Source: Nanogingivalis sp963545035
GTDB taxonomy: Bacteria; Patescibacteriota; Saccharimonadia; Saccharimonadales; Saccharimonadaceae
Length of the DNA: 24,115 nt
Assembly: GCA_963545035.1 (NCBI GenBank)
Contig: CAUUHU010000006.1
Span: 1-24,115, forward strand
Direction of reading: 5' to 3'
Part shown: positions 14,633-22,430 of the stretch, in pieces
Position numbering within the stretch: the stretch's first letter is position 1
How the letters are laid out: each line of letters starts with the position of its first letter
Translations under genes and position numbers: made by a program
Notes under the pieces: generated by a model
Seen by the model: the letters and a program-made list of their open reading frames with translations, nothing else
What the model was told of the DNA's origin: nothing
Databases searched by the model: none

Positions 14633-15802
14633 TCATAAAATCTGACATTTCTTTTTGCAGTATTTATCTATATTATCTTGATGTTCTGAGTTATTTTTTC
14701 CATAATATGTCTTATCATCATCGCCACTCAAAAAGAATATATAACTATGTTCAGCTGGATCCGCAGTAGCCTTCAAAGCTGATATTCCCGGAGTAGCAAT
14801 AGGCGAAGGAGTTAGCCCTGTGTTTTTTCTAAGATTGTACGGACTATCCAAATTTGGAGATCTTTCAATCCCTAGTTTATCAGCTATATATTGATATGTT
14901 ACATCAGAACCAAGAGTCATTCCCTTTTTAAGCCTGTTATAAAATACGCCCGCAACTTTTTGTTGATCTTCAAAATCGTTCAAGGTTTCTTTCTGTACTA
15001 TTGAGGCGAGCGTAATTCCTTCATAAAGAGTTAATCCTTTCTTCTTGAATTTGCTCTCAAGATTTAAACTAACAACTTGGCTTTCAAAATCTGCAAAAAA
15101 CCGCCTTAAGATATCTTCAACTTTCGTACCCTTTTTAAAGTTGTGCGTTTCTCCGTATAAAAATCCTTCTAGATCTGTATTTTTATCTTTGCCAGCAAAT
15201 AATTTAGGAAACTCATTCGAATAGTCTTTCGAAAAAGCTTTATTGATTTCATCGTCCGAATAACCAATTTTCGAAAGCGCAGCTTTAGCCATCTTAACCG
15301 TTCCACCAGGTAAGAAAGTTACATTAAAACTAGTGCTAACTTGACCTTTATTTAATACTTCCAAAATTTCTGGTATTGTCATGCTGGCAGATAGTTGGTA
15401 TTTTCCTGCTAAAATATTTCTTTTGTTATTCATTTTTGCATAAAAAATTAATGAATTTTTAGAAACAATTAGCTTATCTTTTGCAAGATTTTTCGCTACT
15501 ACATCTATAGAATCACCCGAATTAACCGTAAAATCAACTTTTTCTGTATTTTTTGACCTGTGGTTAATTGCTGAATTATAATTTACATAAAGCGTCACCG
15601 AAAAAACCAAAACACAAGCTATTAAGACTGCCGAAACAAGGAGTCTTCGATTCCTCCTTCTCCTTTTTTGCTCCTTTTTTAACAAAGGAACAATTTCTTT
15701 CTCTTGTTGAGTTATCTTTTCAATAACTTTTTCTGCGCGTTTTTCAATAGGTTCAGATTCTTTTTGGCTACTTCCAGTCGAAAAATCCGATATCATATTC
15801 AT
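14633..15802 (-). CDS. mltG: Endolytic peptidoglycan transglycosylase MltG (YceG)
   Basis: A membrane-anchored lytic transglycosylase that cuts nascent glycan strands and so ends their elongation. The 389-residue protein has an Arg/Lys-rich cytoplasmic N-terminus, one membrane segment (about 54-73), a LysM-like region (FTVNSGDSIDVVAKNLAKD, from residue 91) and the YceG catalytic domain. ASIVQKET contains E272, which aligns with catalytic E218 of E. coli MltG; the preceding Glu of the usual EKE is Gln here, but that is not the catalytic one. GVFYNRLKKGMTLGSDVTYQY and LTPSPIATPGISALKA are family blocks. The start ATG shares its A with the ruvX stop (TAATG), and GAGGAG in the last ruvX codons provides the ribosome binding site. 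Confidence 0.95.
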   Translation of the reverse strand: MNMISDFSTGSSQKESEPIEKRAEKVIEKITQQEKEIVPLLKKEQKRRRRNRRLLVSAVLIACVLVFSVTLYVNYNSAINHRSKNTEKVDFTVNSGDSIDVVAKNLAKDKLIVSKNSLIFYAKMNNKRNILAGKYQLSASMTIPEILEVLNKGQVSTSFNVTFLPGGTVKMAKAALSKIGYSDDEINKAFSKDYSNEFPKLFAGKDKNTDLEGFLYGETHNFKKGTKVEDILRRFFADFESQVVSLNLESKFKKKGLTLYEGITLASIVQKETLNDFEDQQKVAGVFYNRLKKGMTLGSDVTYQYIADKLGIERSPNLDSPYNLRKNTGLTPSPIATPGISALKATADPAEHSYIFFLSGDDDKTYYGKNNSEHQDNIDKYCKKKCQIL

Positions 15803-16215
15803 TAAAAATTCTCCTCTAAATAATCTTGCAAAATAATTGAAGCAGCATTCATATCAATATCGCCTTTTGAATAGGGCTTACCATAGCTTTTTAATCTATT
15901 TTCAGCCTGAATGCTTGTTAAACTCTCATCTTGGAAGCTAATTTTATCTACCGCATACTTAAAATTTTCTACAAACTCTTTCGTATAGACACTTTGTGGC
16001 GTTTCTTCACCACTTTGATTCCTAGGCAGGCCAACCACAAGTATATCAATTTCTTCTTTTGAAATTAATTGAATAATTTGTTTTATAGCCGAGTCTTGAG
16101 TCTCATCATTATCGATAGTTATTAGAGGTATTGCTATTTTAATTGCCGAATTAGCAACAGCAACACCAATTCTTTTTGTGCCGACATCGAGAGCCATAAG
16201 TTTTAGTGATTTCAT
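15802..16215 (-). CDS. ruvX: RuvX/YqgF family RNase H-fold nuclease
   Basis: The YqgF family was annotated as putative Holliday-junction resolvases, but in E. coli it processes the 5' end of pre-16S rRNA. The 137 residues are normal length. Seen: MALDVGTKRIGVAVA with D10 as first acidic residue, ILVVGLPRNQSGEETPQS, FQDESLTSIQAENRL (second acidic site) and DMNAASIILQDYLEENF (third). The start overlaps the upstream stop as TAATG, and its own stop overlaps the mltG start in the same way, so three genes are translationally coupled. The ruvX-mltG pairing is common in bacteria. Confidence 0.95.
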   Translation of the reverse strand: MKSLKLMALDVGTKRIGVAVANSAIKIAIPLITIDNDETQDSAIKQIIQLISKEEIDILVVGLPRNQSGEETPQSVYTKEFVENFKYAVDKISFQDESLTSIQAENRLKSYGKPYSKGDIDMNAASIILQDYLEENF

Positions 16216-17825
16216 TATTTATCAACCGTAAACTCAATCTTTATCTTTTTGCTATCTTTTGGTACAGAGTTAACCCAGAAGAAAGAGAATCTAACATCAA
16301 CATTCTGAACTCCCTCCGTAGAACTAATCAAACTTCGCACTTCTCCAGATTTTTTACCCTTGATTTTCTCTTTAAGCTCATCAGTATTGATCGTTGGGCC
16401 AATTTTAACATTTGTAGCAATTTCTACACTACTTCCATTAAATTTAGTGAAGTTAATATTTTTTATTCCATAATCATAAATCTTCTGATTATTGGAGGAA
16501 TTAACTTTTTCTTTAGCTAAAGAATCAATTGCTGTTTTAATGCTATTATTTTCAAAAGCAGTAATTGAATAAATTGATGTCATCTTTAGTGTCGCCTTAC
16601 CGTTTGGCGCTTCCTGGTTTACAGCTACAGATGAAGAGAATTCCCCGTCTTTGGCCGAAAAACTATCTTCTAGAATCGTATAGTTGCTGTCAAATTTCGA
16701 TTTTAACTCTGACTTAATTGAATCAACACCTTCAGTGTTTAATTTAGCTTTAGCATTATTTATATCAGCTTGAGACACAACTTTTAATGTTTTTTTACTT
16801 CCACCAGATAATTGGCCGCCACGAGCAGATATACCCCCAATTGAAGATGTATATGTTTGCGCCTCTAAGTTGCACTGTTCGCCAATTACTGTAGCCTTAA
16901 TACCAACTGTTGCACTCCCCGCAGAAATAGAACCACCCTTAATCTTTGCCCCCGGGATTGTTACATCCGAAGTTGTTACAAAATTACACTGACCAGCTGA
17001 AAAAGCTGAACCTTGTGCAATAGTTACCGGATCGCTATCGCCACTTTGTGAAAGAGTTAAGGTTCCAGATGCCGCCTCACCTTCTTCTCTAGTCCCGGTT
17101 GCATCAAATGTCACTTCACGAGTTTTACTCACAGTCTCTGTCTTCGAAAGAATTGTTTCATCAGAGGCAACATTCGAAACCCTTGAAACACCTTTAATAC
17201 TGCTTGTTGAAGTTTTCGCAGTAATTACAATATTTGCAAACGGAGCGAAGAATATCGCCCAAATTATAAAAATCAAAAATAATGAAACAGCGCCAGAAAT
17301 AATAAAAATTTTCTTCCTAAATTTCGAAAAGTCTGGAACTTTTATATTCTTTTTAGCTTTATTAGTTTTTGCATTCTTTAGGTCTGGCTTAGCCTTATTG
17401 AAATTTTTATTATCATCAATATCTAGGTTCTCAAGAAGCTCTGTCTCTTTCTCTTCCGGACTTGGACCGCTAAATTCTGAAATCGGTAGGCTCTCACCAT
17501 CAATAACATCATCTCCATCAACCTCAAGAATATCAATTTCCGGAATCTCAGGTTTACTTTGTAATGTTTTTGCTACAGGTATTTTTGCTGCAGCCGACAT
17601 GGTTTTTAAAGCTGAATTATTTGTAACAAAAACTATCTTTTTATCAGCCTTCTGGGCAGTACGAGATAATAGCCTAATATTTACAGCACTCCGAAAAACA
17701 CCTAGGCTTTTTGGTGGAATAATTGCAATAATCCGTTCTTTCGAAGATTTTATTTTATTTACAACATCTGTAATATCATCTTCTACGTCAACATAAATTA
17801 CATCTTTTGTAGTTTTTTCACTCAT
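16215..17825 (-). CDS. Single-pass membrane protein with baseplate-J-like outer domain
   Basis: Function not established. The 536-residue protein has a cytoplasmic alpha/beta domain (about 1-91; VIYVDVEDDITDVVNKIKSS, RIIAIIPP, KKIVFVTNN, AKTLQSKPEIPEI), an acidic linker (about 92-140), a Lys-rich stretch, one membrane segment (about 172-194) and a large outer part. Residues about 252-330 resemble baseplate J/gp47: ASGTLTLSQSGDSDPVTI, AQGSAF, FVTTSDVTIPGA and GEQCN match that fold's pattern of strand, IPxGT-like turn and GxxGN-like turn. The only two cysteines noticed there (C280, C318) could form a disulfide. The start ATG has GAGGT six bases upstream and lies 11 bases after the ftsA-like gene, so the two are co-transcribed. 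Family assignment is from pattern memory only. Confidence 0.75.
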   Translation of the reverse strand: MSEKTTKDVIYVDVEDDITDVVNKIKSSKERIIAIIPPKSLGVFRSAVNIRLLSRTAQKADKKIVFVTNNSALKTMSAAAKIPVAKTLQSKPEIPEIDILEVDGDDVIDGESLPISEFSGPSPEEKETELLENLDIDDNKNFNKAKPDLKNAKTNKAKKNIKVPDFSKFRKKIFIISGAVSLFLIFIIWAIFFAPFANIVITAKTSTSSIKGVSRVSNVASDETILSKTETVSKTREVTFDATGTREEGEAASGTLTLSQSGDSDPVTIAQGSAFSAGQCNFVTTSDVTIPGAKIKGGSISAGSATVGIKATVIGEQCNLEAQTYTSSIGGISARGGQLSGGSKKTLKVVSQADINNAKAKLNTEGVDSIKSELKSKFDSNYTILEDSFSAKDGEFSSSVAVNQEAPNGKATLKMTSIYSITAFENNSIKTAIDSLAKEKVNSSNNQKIYDYGIKNINFTKFNGSSVEIATNVKIGPTINTDELKEKIKGKKSGEVRSLISSTEGVQNVDVRFSFFWVNSVPKDSKKIKIEFTVDK

Positions 17826-17836
17826 TTTCTACCTCT

Positions 17837-19096
17837 TTAAGTTCGCAAAATTCTATTTAGCTTGTCTCTGAAATTTTCACTCGCATTCTCGTCAGAGCTA
17901 TAAGTATCATAACCGACTCGTAATAATCCCATTGCGGTGATAAATGTGTGGTCATTTATTTTTCCAGATTCATCCACCACACCAGAAACTTCTTCGGGCT
18001 TTATGTGTTTAACTGTAGGTTTTTTATTGAACGGCAACTCCTTCCACCAGTCACTATTTTCGAGACGTTCGGTCAAGGACTCTAGGCTAGATCCACCACC
18101 ACAAAGCAAAATTCTAGAAGGAAGATAATCAATATTTTCGAAATCACTTAAAGCAAGTTCAACGCCCGAAACCCAAACATCAAGAGTATTTTCAATCGCA
18201 TCCATTGCTTGCTGTGCAATATTAGACTTAAGTTTATCATTCGAAAGATTAACTTTAAGTTTTTCGGCATTTTTATATGATAACCCCATTTCGTTAGCGA
18301 TCTGATTAGTGAAACTTCTTCCGCCTATTCCAAACATCTTAGTGCCTTCAACACCGCCATCATTAACAACTGCAATATCTGTTGTTCCGCCACCTACATC
18401 AGCTAAAATAGCTGTGAAGCTACTTGAAGAATCTGATCCAACAACACTTCGCGCTACAGCAAAAGGTTCAGCAGCAACCGCAATTAAATCAAGAGCCAGC
18501 TCATTTGCAACACGCTCGATAGCACCAATATGAACTGTTGGTGCGAAAGCTGTATATATCTGGATTGAAACATCTTTACCCTGAAAACCGATCGGATTTG
18601 AAACTTTATATCCATCTATATGAATACCTACAATTGCGGAGTTAACTAGCTTAATTTCAGCCTCTTGATTTCCTGTTTCGAGAGCAATTTCCCTCTGAGC
18701 TTTAAGTTGAGCACGCTCTTGAATTTTATCGATAATAAATTCCATCTCCGCCTCATCAAGTGGTCGATTTGGTTGAGGTCGACGGTATTTTATAGTGCTT
18801 GTTGCACCTTTGACTAATTCCCCGGCTATCCCTATTACAGCTTTCTTTGCTTGAATTTCAGCCTGATCTTCTGCCTCAATTAGTGCAGTTTCACAATTTT
18901 GGACAACACTTGCAATATCAGCAATGGCACCTGAATGCATATCAGAAACCTCTTGTCTCGCGCGACCAACACCTATTACACGAATTTCATCATCATGAAT
19001 CTCAGCCACAAGGGCCTTTACGAATTCAGTTCCAATATCAAGCGCAACGATATGGTTATCGTTTAAATCTTCTCTTTGTTTATTCTTGAATAACAT
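17837..19096 (-). CDS. ftsA: FtsA/PilM-family actin-like ATPase
   Basis: The 419-residue protein has the actin/Hsp70 nucleotide fold: phosphate 1 VALDIGTEFVKALVAEI (about 17-33), an inserted SHS2-type subdomain (about 86-180), phosphate 2 ADVGGGTTDIAVV (232-244) and adenosine motif LLCGGGSSLESL. FtsA anchors FtsZ to the membrane through a C-terminal amphipathic helix; the last residues, ENFRDKLNRILRT, could form one. PilM, the type IV pilus relative, shares this fold and pairs with a short-tailed membrane partner, so FtsA versus PilM cannot be settled here. The neighbours (membrane protein, ruvX, mltG, wall hydrolase) favour a division/envelope role. The ATG follows a strong promoter by 9 bases; no ribosome binding site. 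Confidence 0.85.
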   Translation of the reverse strand: MLFKNKQREDLNDNHIVALDIGTEFVKALVAEIHDDEIRVIGVGRARQEVSDMHSGAIADIASVVQNCETALIEAEDQAEIQAKKAVIGIAGELVKGATSTIKYRRPQPNRPLDEAEMEFIIDKIQERAQLKAQREIALETGNQEAEIKLVNSAIVGIHIDGYKVSNPIGFQGKDVSIQIYTAFAPTVHIGAIERVANELALDLIAVAAEPFAVARSVVGSDSSSSFTAILADVGGGTTDIAVVNDGGVEGTKMFGIGGRSFTNQIANEMGLSYKNAEKLKVNLSNDKLKSNIAQQAMDAIENTLDVWVSGVELALSDFENIDYLPSRILLCGGGSSLESLTERLENSDWWKELPFNKKPTVKHIKPEEVSGVVDESGKINDHTFITAMGLLRVGYDTYSSDENASENFRDKLNRILRT

Positions 19097-19105
19097 CTTA
19101 AAACT

Positions 19106-19134
19106 ATTATAAAGCTTTTATGCTTTTTTTGCAA
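19106..19134 (-). promoter_or_regulatory. Promoter of the ftsA-ruvX-mltG operon, leaderless
   Basis: Minus strand: -35 TTGCAA (19129-19134), a 17-base spacer and -10 TATAAT (19106-19111). The ATG follows 9 bases after the -10 box, giving a leader of about 2-3 bases. Confidence 0.75.
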
Positions 19135-19146
19135 ATTTTTATACCA

Positions 19147-19173
19147 AATAAGTGTACATATAGTACACTTATT
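19147..19173. repeat. Perfect 11-bp inverted repeat between alaS and ftsA
   Basis: AATAAGTGTAC (19147-19157), a 5-base spacer ATATA, and GTACACTTATT (19163-19173). It lies 3 bases after the alaS stop and 12 bases upstream of the ftsA -35 box. As RNA it could be a terminator stem for alaS, but no U-tract follows on the minus strand. As DNA it has operator-like symmetry upstream of the ftsA promoter. Confidence 0.65.
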
Positions 19174-19176
19174 CTT

Positions 19177-21060
19177 TTATTGAAGAGTCGCCTTAATTCG
19201 ACGCACTCCAGCGCTCGAAGATTGCTCTTTAACAATTTTAAACTTCTTACCACCCTCTGCTAATTCTCTAGTATTATCAACATGTGGACCACCGCATATT
19301 TCTACACTGAAAGGTTTTTCGCCTTCAGCCTTCATTGTATACACTTTTACAGTTTCACCATATTTATCTCCAAACACGCCGATCGCCCCTAGCTCATTCA
19401 GCGCATAATCTGTCGGATATTCCGCCCAAGAAACATCTAGGCCTTTCGAAATCTGCTCATTCACAGTGTCTTCAATTTGTTTCTTTTCCTCATCTGTTAA
19501 TTTACGGTCAAACGTAAAATCAAACCGCAAACGATCCGTATTAATATTTGAACCTTTTTGCGCAATTTGCCCTTCAAACATATTATGCAAGGCTGCATTC
19601 ATTAAATGCGTTGCCGTGTGAAGCTTGCGGTGTTCAAGGGTTTGACCTTCAAGCCCACCCTTAAACTTACCTTTTGAAGCCGTTTGTGAACGTTCACGCT
19701 GTTCTTTCATTTTAACATTAAACTCTTCCTGCCAATTTTCTGAAAGCGGAATATTTCGGCGAACGGCTTCTTCGGTAGAAAGCTCGAGCGGGAAGCCAAA
19801 AGTATCATACAACTGAAATAACTCTACACCCGTCAATCCGTCTTTCGAAAACTTCTCAAGCTCACGCAATCCTTTTCGAAGCGTTCGACGAAAAGCTTTC
19901 TCTTCCTTCACCATTACAGCAATAATTTCATCACTCTTTTCAGCAACTTCTTGATAATCTGGAGCATAAATATCAACAATAACTGGAATAATCTGTTCTA
20001 CAAAATTATCTTCAATTCCTAAATCAAAAGCCTTAGCCATTGCGCGACGAATAAATTTTCGCATAACATAGCCCTGCTCTTTATTTGAGGGCGTACATCC
20101 ATCAACCGCCAAAAAAGTCGCACTTCGAAGGTGATCTGCAATTACACGCATTGAAGCAGTATTTTCGCTGTATTTTTTACCACTAATTTCTTCTATTTTA
20201 TCGATGATTGGCTTCATTAAACTAATCTGGAAAACATCTGGGTTATTAATTTTAGCCGCGGCAATTCGCTCTAATCCTCCACCAAAGTCAACGTTTTTAT
20301 GTTCAAGAGGTTCAAAAGAACCGTCCTCAAGACGACGATATTGCATAAACACCTGGTTACCGATTTCCATAAATCGACCGCTGTCGCTTGCAGGGTGGGC
20401 TTTCCCAAAGCTAGCATCGTGGTTTTCTTCGCCAAAATCATAAAAAACTTCAGAGTCTGGACCACACGGATCTCCGATTGGTGTAGTGTCCAATCCACCG
20501 CCTCGACTCCACCAGTTTTCTTTATCATTATAAAAGAAGATTCGACCGCCCTGAAGACCGAGCTTATCACCATTTTCAGCAGTATCAAGTTCAACGATTT
20601 TCGCATCAATTCCTTTTTCTGCAAAAACCTTTTGCCAAATTTTTGCAGACTCATCATCGCGGGGGATATTATATTTTTTATTTCCAATAAAACAAGATAC
20701 GTATATCTTCGAAGGATCTAACCCAACTATATCTGTCAAGAACTCAAAAAACTGGCGAATTTGTTGCTCTTTAAAATAATCTCCGAGTGACCAATTTCCT
20801 AGCATTTCAAAAAAAGTCGTATGTCGGTTATCCCCAACATCATCAATATCTTGTGCACGCAAGCTAGTTTGGCTATCTGTCAACCTTACGCCTTCTGGGT
20901 GTTTTTTACCTAAAAGATACGGCAAAAGCGGCTGCATTCCGCTCCCCGTAAATAAAGTTGTTGGGTCATCTTTCAAGATTAAAGAAGCCCTTTTAATTAC
21001 CCTGTGTCCATTTTTTTGGCAAAATTCTAAATAAGCTTTTCGGATTTCTTGTGCATTCAT
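19177..21060 (-). CDS. alaS: Alanyl-tRNA synthetase, minimal form
   Basis: Class II synthetase charging tRNA-Ala and clearing mischarged Ser/Gly. At 627 residues it is far shorter than the usual 850-880. Seen: N-terminal catalytic core (TGSGMQPLLPYLLG, FFEMLGNWSLGDYFK, the LERIAA motif and a GYVMRKFIRRAM segment) and the editing domain with both zinc motifs, HTATH (481-485) and CGGPH (589-593). Missing: the beta-barrel that normally precedes HxxxH (the text jumps from MKEQRERSQTAS to LEHRKLHTATH within about 20 residues) and the whole C-Ala domain, as the protein ends at VRRIKATLQ soon after the CxxxH motif. The ATG follows an extended -10 promoter by 7 bases, without ribosome binding site. 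Confidence 0.96.
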   Translation of the reverse strand: MNAQEIRKAYLEFCQKNGHRVIKRASLILKDDPTTLFTGSGMQPLLPYLLGKKHPEGVRLTDSQTSLRAQDIDDVGDNRHTTFFEMLGNWSLGDYFKEQQIRQFFEFLTDIVGLDPSKIYVSCFIGNKKYNIPRDDESAKIWQKVFAEKGIDAKIVELDTAENGDKLGLQGGRIFFYNDKENWWSRGGGLDTTPIGDPCGPDSEVFYDFGEENHDASFGKAHPASDSGRFMEIGNQVFMQYRRLEDGSFEPLEHKNVDFGGGLERIAAAKINNPDVFQISLMKPIIDKIEEISGKKYSENTASMRVIADHLRSATFLAVDGCTPSNKEQGYVMRKFIRRAMAKAFDLGIEDNFVEQIIPVIVDIYAPDYQEVAEKSDEIIAVMVKEEKAFRRTLRKGLRELEKFSKDGLTGVELFQLYDTFGFPLELSTEEAVRRNIPLSENWQEEFNVKMKEQRERSQTASKGKFKGGLEGQTLEHRKLHTATHLMNAALHNMFEGQIAQKGSNINTDRLRFDFTFDRKLTDEEKKQIEDTVNEQISKGLDVSWAEYPTDYALNELGAIGVFGDKYGETVKVYTMKAEGEKPFSVEICGGPHVDNTRELAEGGKKFKIVKEQSSSAGVRRIKATLQ

Positions 21061-21067
21061 AAAAAAT

Positions 21068-21076
21068 ATTTTAACA
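21068..21076 (-). promoter_or_regulatory. Extended -10 promoter of alaS, leaderless
   Basis: Minus-strand TGTTAAAAT, with TAAAAT at 21068-21073. The ATG is 7 bases downstream. The -35 region at 17 bases is weak (TTTATT). It follows the terminator of the upstream operon directly. Confidence 0.6.
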
Positions 21077-21085
21077 TATTTTCAT

Positions 21086-21119
21086 TAAAAAATAAACAGG
21101 CCCAATCTAACCTGTTTAT
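21086..21119 (-). terminator. Intrinsic terminator of the pgk-tpiA operon
   Basis: Minus strand: ATAAACAGG (21119-21111), a 10-base loop, CCTGTTTAT (21100-21092), then a run of T. A 9-bp perfect stem with U-tract lies 8 bases after the stop of the last operon gene. Confidence 0.85.
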
Positions 21120-21127
21120 CTTTTATC

Positions 21128-22420
21128 TTATTGAAATGTAAACCAGTATGCCGCAAATCCAGCTGCTGCACCAAAGATCATTATAGCAATTATTGCTACA
21201 ACAATTCCCCACCCGGATTTCTTTCGACGCTTTATCGGTGCTGAATACTCATCACTAGCAAGAATCGGCGTAGTTGATTTAGCTTGTTTTAGCTCTTTAA
21301 CAATTGTTGGCTTTTGACTCTGGTTTAGCGTGATCTTTTTAAACTCGAAACTTTTTTGCTGGCTTTGATTCTGCCTCACCCCTAAAGGCCTTTTCTCAAT
21401 TTGAGGATTTTGAACAAAAGGGGTTTTGGGTTGGTCTATATTTTTGTCAACAGATTGAATTATAACCTTATCATGATTTTCAGGCTTTTTTACTAATTGA
21501 TCTATTTCTTCCTTATTAACATCTATTTTATTGGCCTGTTCTTTTTCTTCTGTATCTTTTTTATCCTCAAAAACAATCTGATTTTTGCTTTCCGAAAGGT
21601 CTTTAATTCCATCCTTTTTATGAACCGGAATGCTATCATTCTCTTGGTTATGATTACTTCCGATCTCTGGCATAACTTTTTCGAAAGTCGGTTCAGACTC
21701 AATCTTTGATGTATCTATAATCGGCTTAATACTTTTTCGCTCTGGAACCTCAATAGCTCGATCGCCGTGAAAAAATCTTAAATTATTATCATCTTCACCA
21801 ATATTATAAACACCTGCATAAAATTTTGCTCGATCCGGGATTGTAGTCACCCTCTCTTCGGTATTAGCTGTTTGCTGCTTTTCCGATCGCTCTTCTTGAA
21901 GCGGTTTTATTTCTTTTTGCTCAGAACGTTTTTCTAGTCTAGCAACGCTCCTTTTTCTAATTGGAGAATTTTCCATCCTTTTTATATTTCGAACCGGCTT
22001 TTCTCCGCCGTAAGTTTCCAAAACTGGACTTTCGAAAGCAATTTTATCTTCTTTTTGAGAAAAAGGTACCCCAAAATTATCCCGATGATGTTCTAGCGGA
22101 ACTGGAGCGCTAAAATCATCTAAAATTCGGACTTTAGTCTTTTTTACAGCCGGTTTTCTATCTATTTTCACGCTCTGAATATCTACATTTCGAATGTTAT
22201 TTTTGCCAGATTCGTTACGTTTTTCTTCTGTATTTTGATGAAGTTGGTCTGCAGACCTTGGAGCTTTTCGGGCAAATACCATATCCTTACGGTTTACTGA
22301 ATTTTCAGAACGATTTACTGTGTCCGAAAAATTATTCTTATTTTGTGTATTCGGAACAACCCCGTTTTCAAGATAACTTCCAACTGCTTTATCTAGTTCT
22401 TCAAAATCTATATCTCTCAT
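21128..22420 (-). CDS. Disordered tail-anchored membrane protein, function unknown
   Basis: Not recognised. The 430-residue protein opens with a short acidic, probably helical motif (DFEELDKAVGSYLENG), followed by nearly 390 residues rich in Lys, Glu, Gln, Asn and Arg with few hydrophobics, predicted to be disordered. It ends with a basic patch (IKRRKKSGWG) and one C-terminal membrane segment (about 409-428, VVAIIAIMIFGAAAGFAAYW). The basic patch before the helix suggests that the long region is cytoplasmic and the protein is tail-anchored. The ATG has AAAGGA five to six bases upstream and lies 10 bases after the tpiA stop, so it is the third gene of the pgk-tpiA operon. A terminator follows. 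No enzymatic motif is visible; a scaffold or tether role would be a guess. Confidence 0.8.
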   Translation of the reverse strand: MRDIDFEELDKAVGSYLENGVVPNTQNKNNFSDTVNRSENSVNRKDMVFARKAPRSADQLHQNTEEKRNESGKNNIRNVDIQSVKIDRKPAVKKTKVRILDDFSAPVPLEHHRDNFGVPFSQKEDKIAFESPVLETYGGEKPVRNIKRMENSPIRKRSVARLEKRSEQKEIKPLQEERSEKQQTANTEERVTTIPDRAKFYAGVYNIGEDDNNLRFFHGDRAIEVPERKSIKPIIDTSKIESEPTFEKVMPEIGSNHNQENDSIPVHKKDGIKDLSESKNQIVFEDKKDTEEKEQANKIDVNKEEIDQLVKKPENHDKVIIQSVDKNIDQPKTPFVQNPQIEKRPLGVRQNQSQQKSFEFKKITLNQSQKPTIVKELKQAKSTTPILASDEYSAPIKRRKKSGWGIVVAIIAIMIFGAAAGFAAYWFTFQ

Positions 22421-22430
22421 ATTTTTCCTT

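Noticed and set aside
14985..14995. MltG EKE motif reading QKE, suspected loss of catalysis
   Set aside because: Counting along the E. coli protein shows the catalytic Glu218 is the second Glu, which is kept as E272.
20299..20721. Open frames of about 140 codons on the plus strand and in another minus frame inside alaS
   Set aside because: They lie wholly within a recognised gene and have low-complexity, unfamily-like text.
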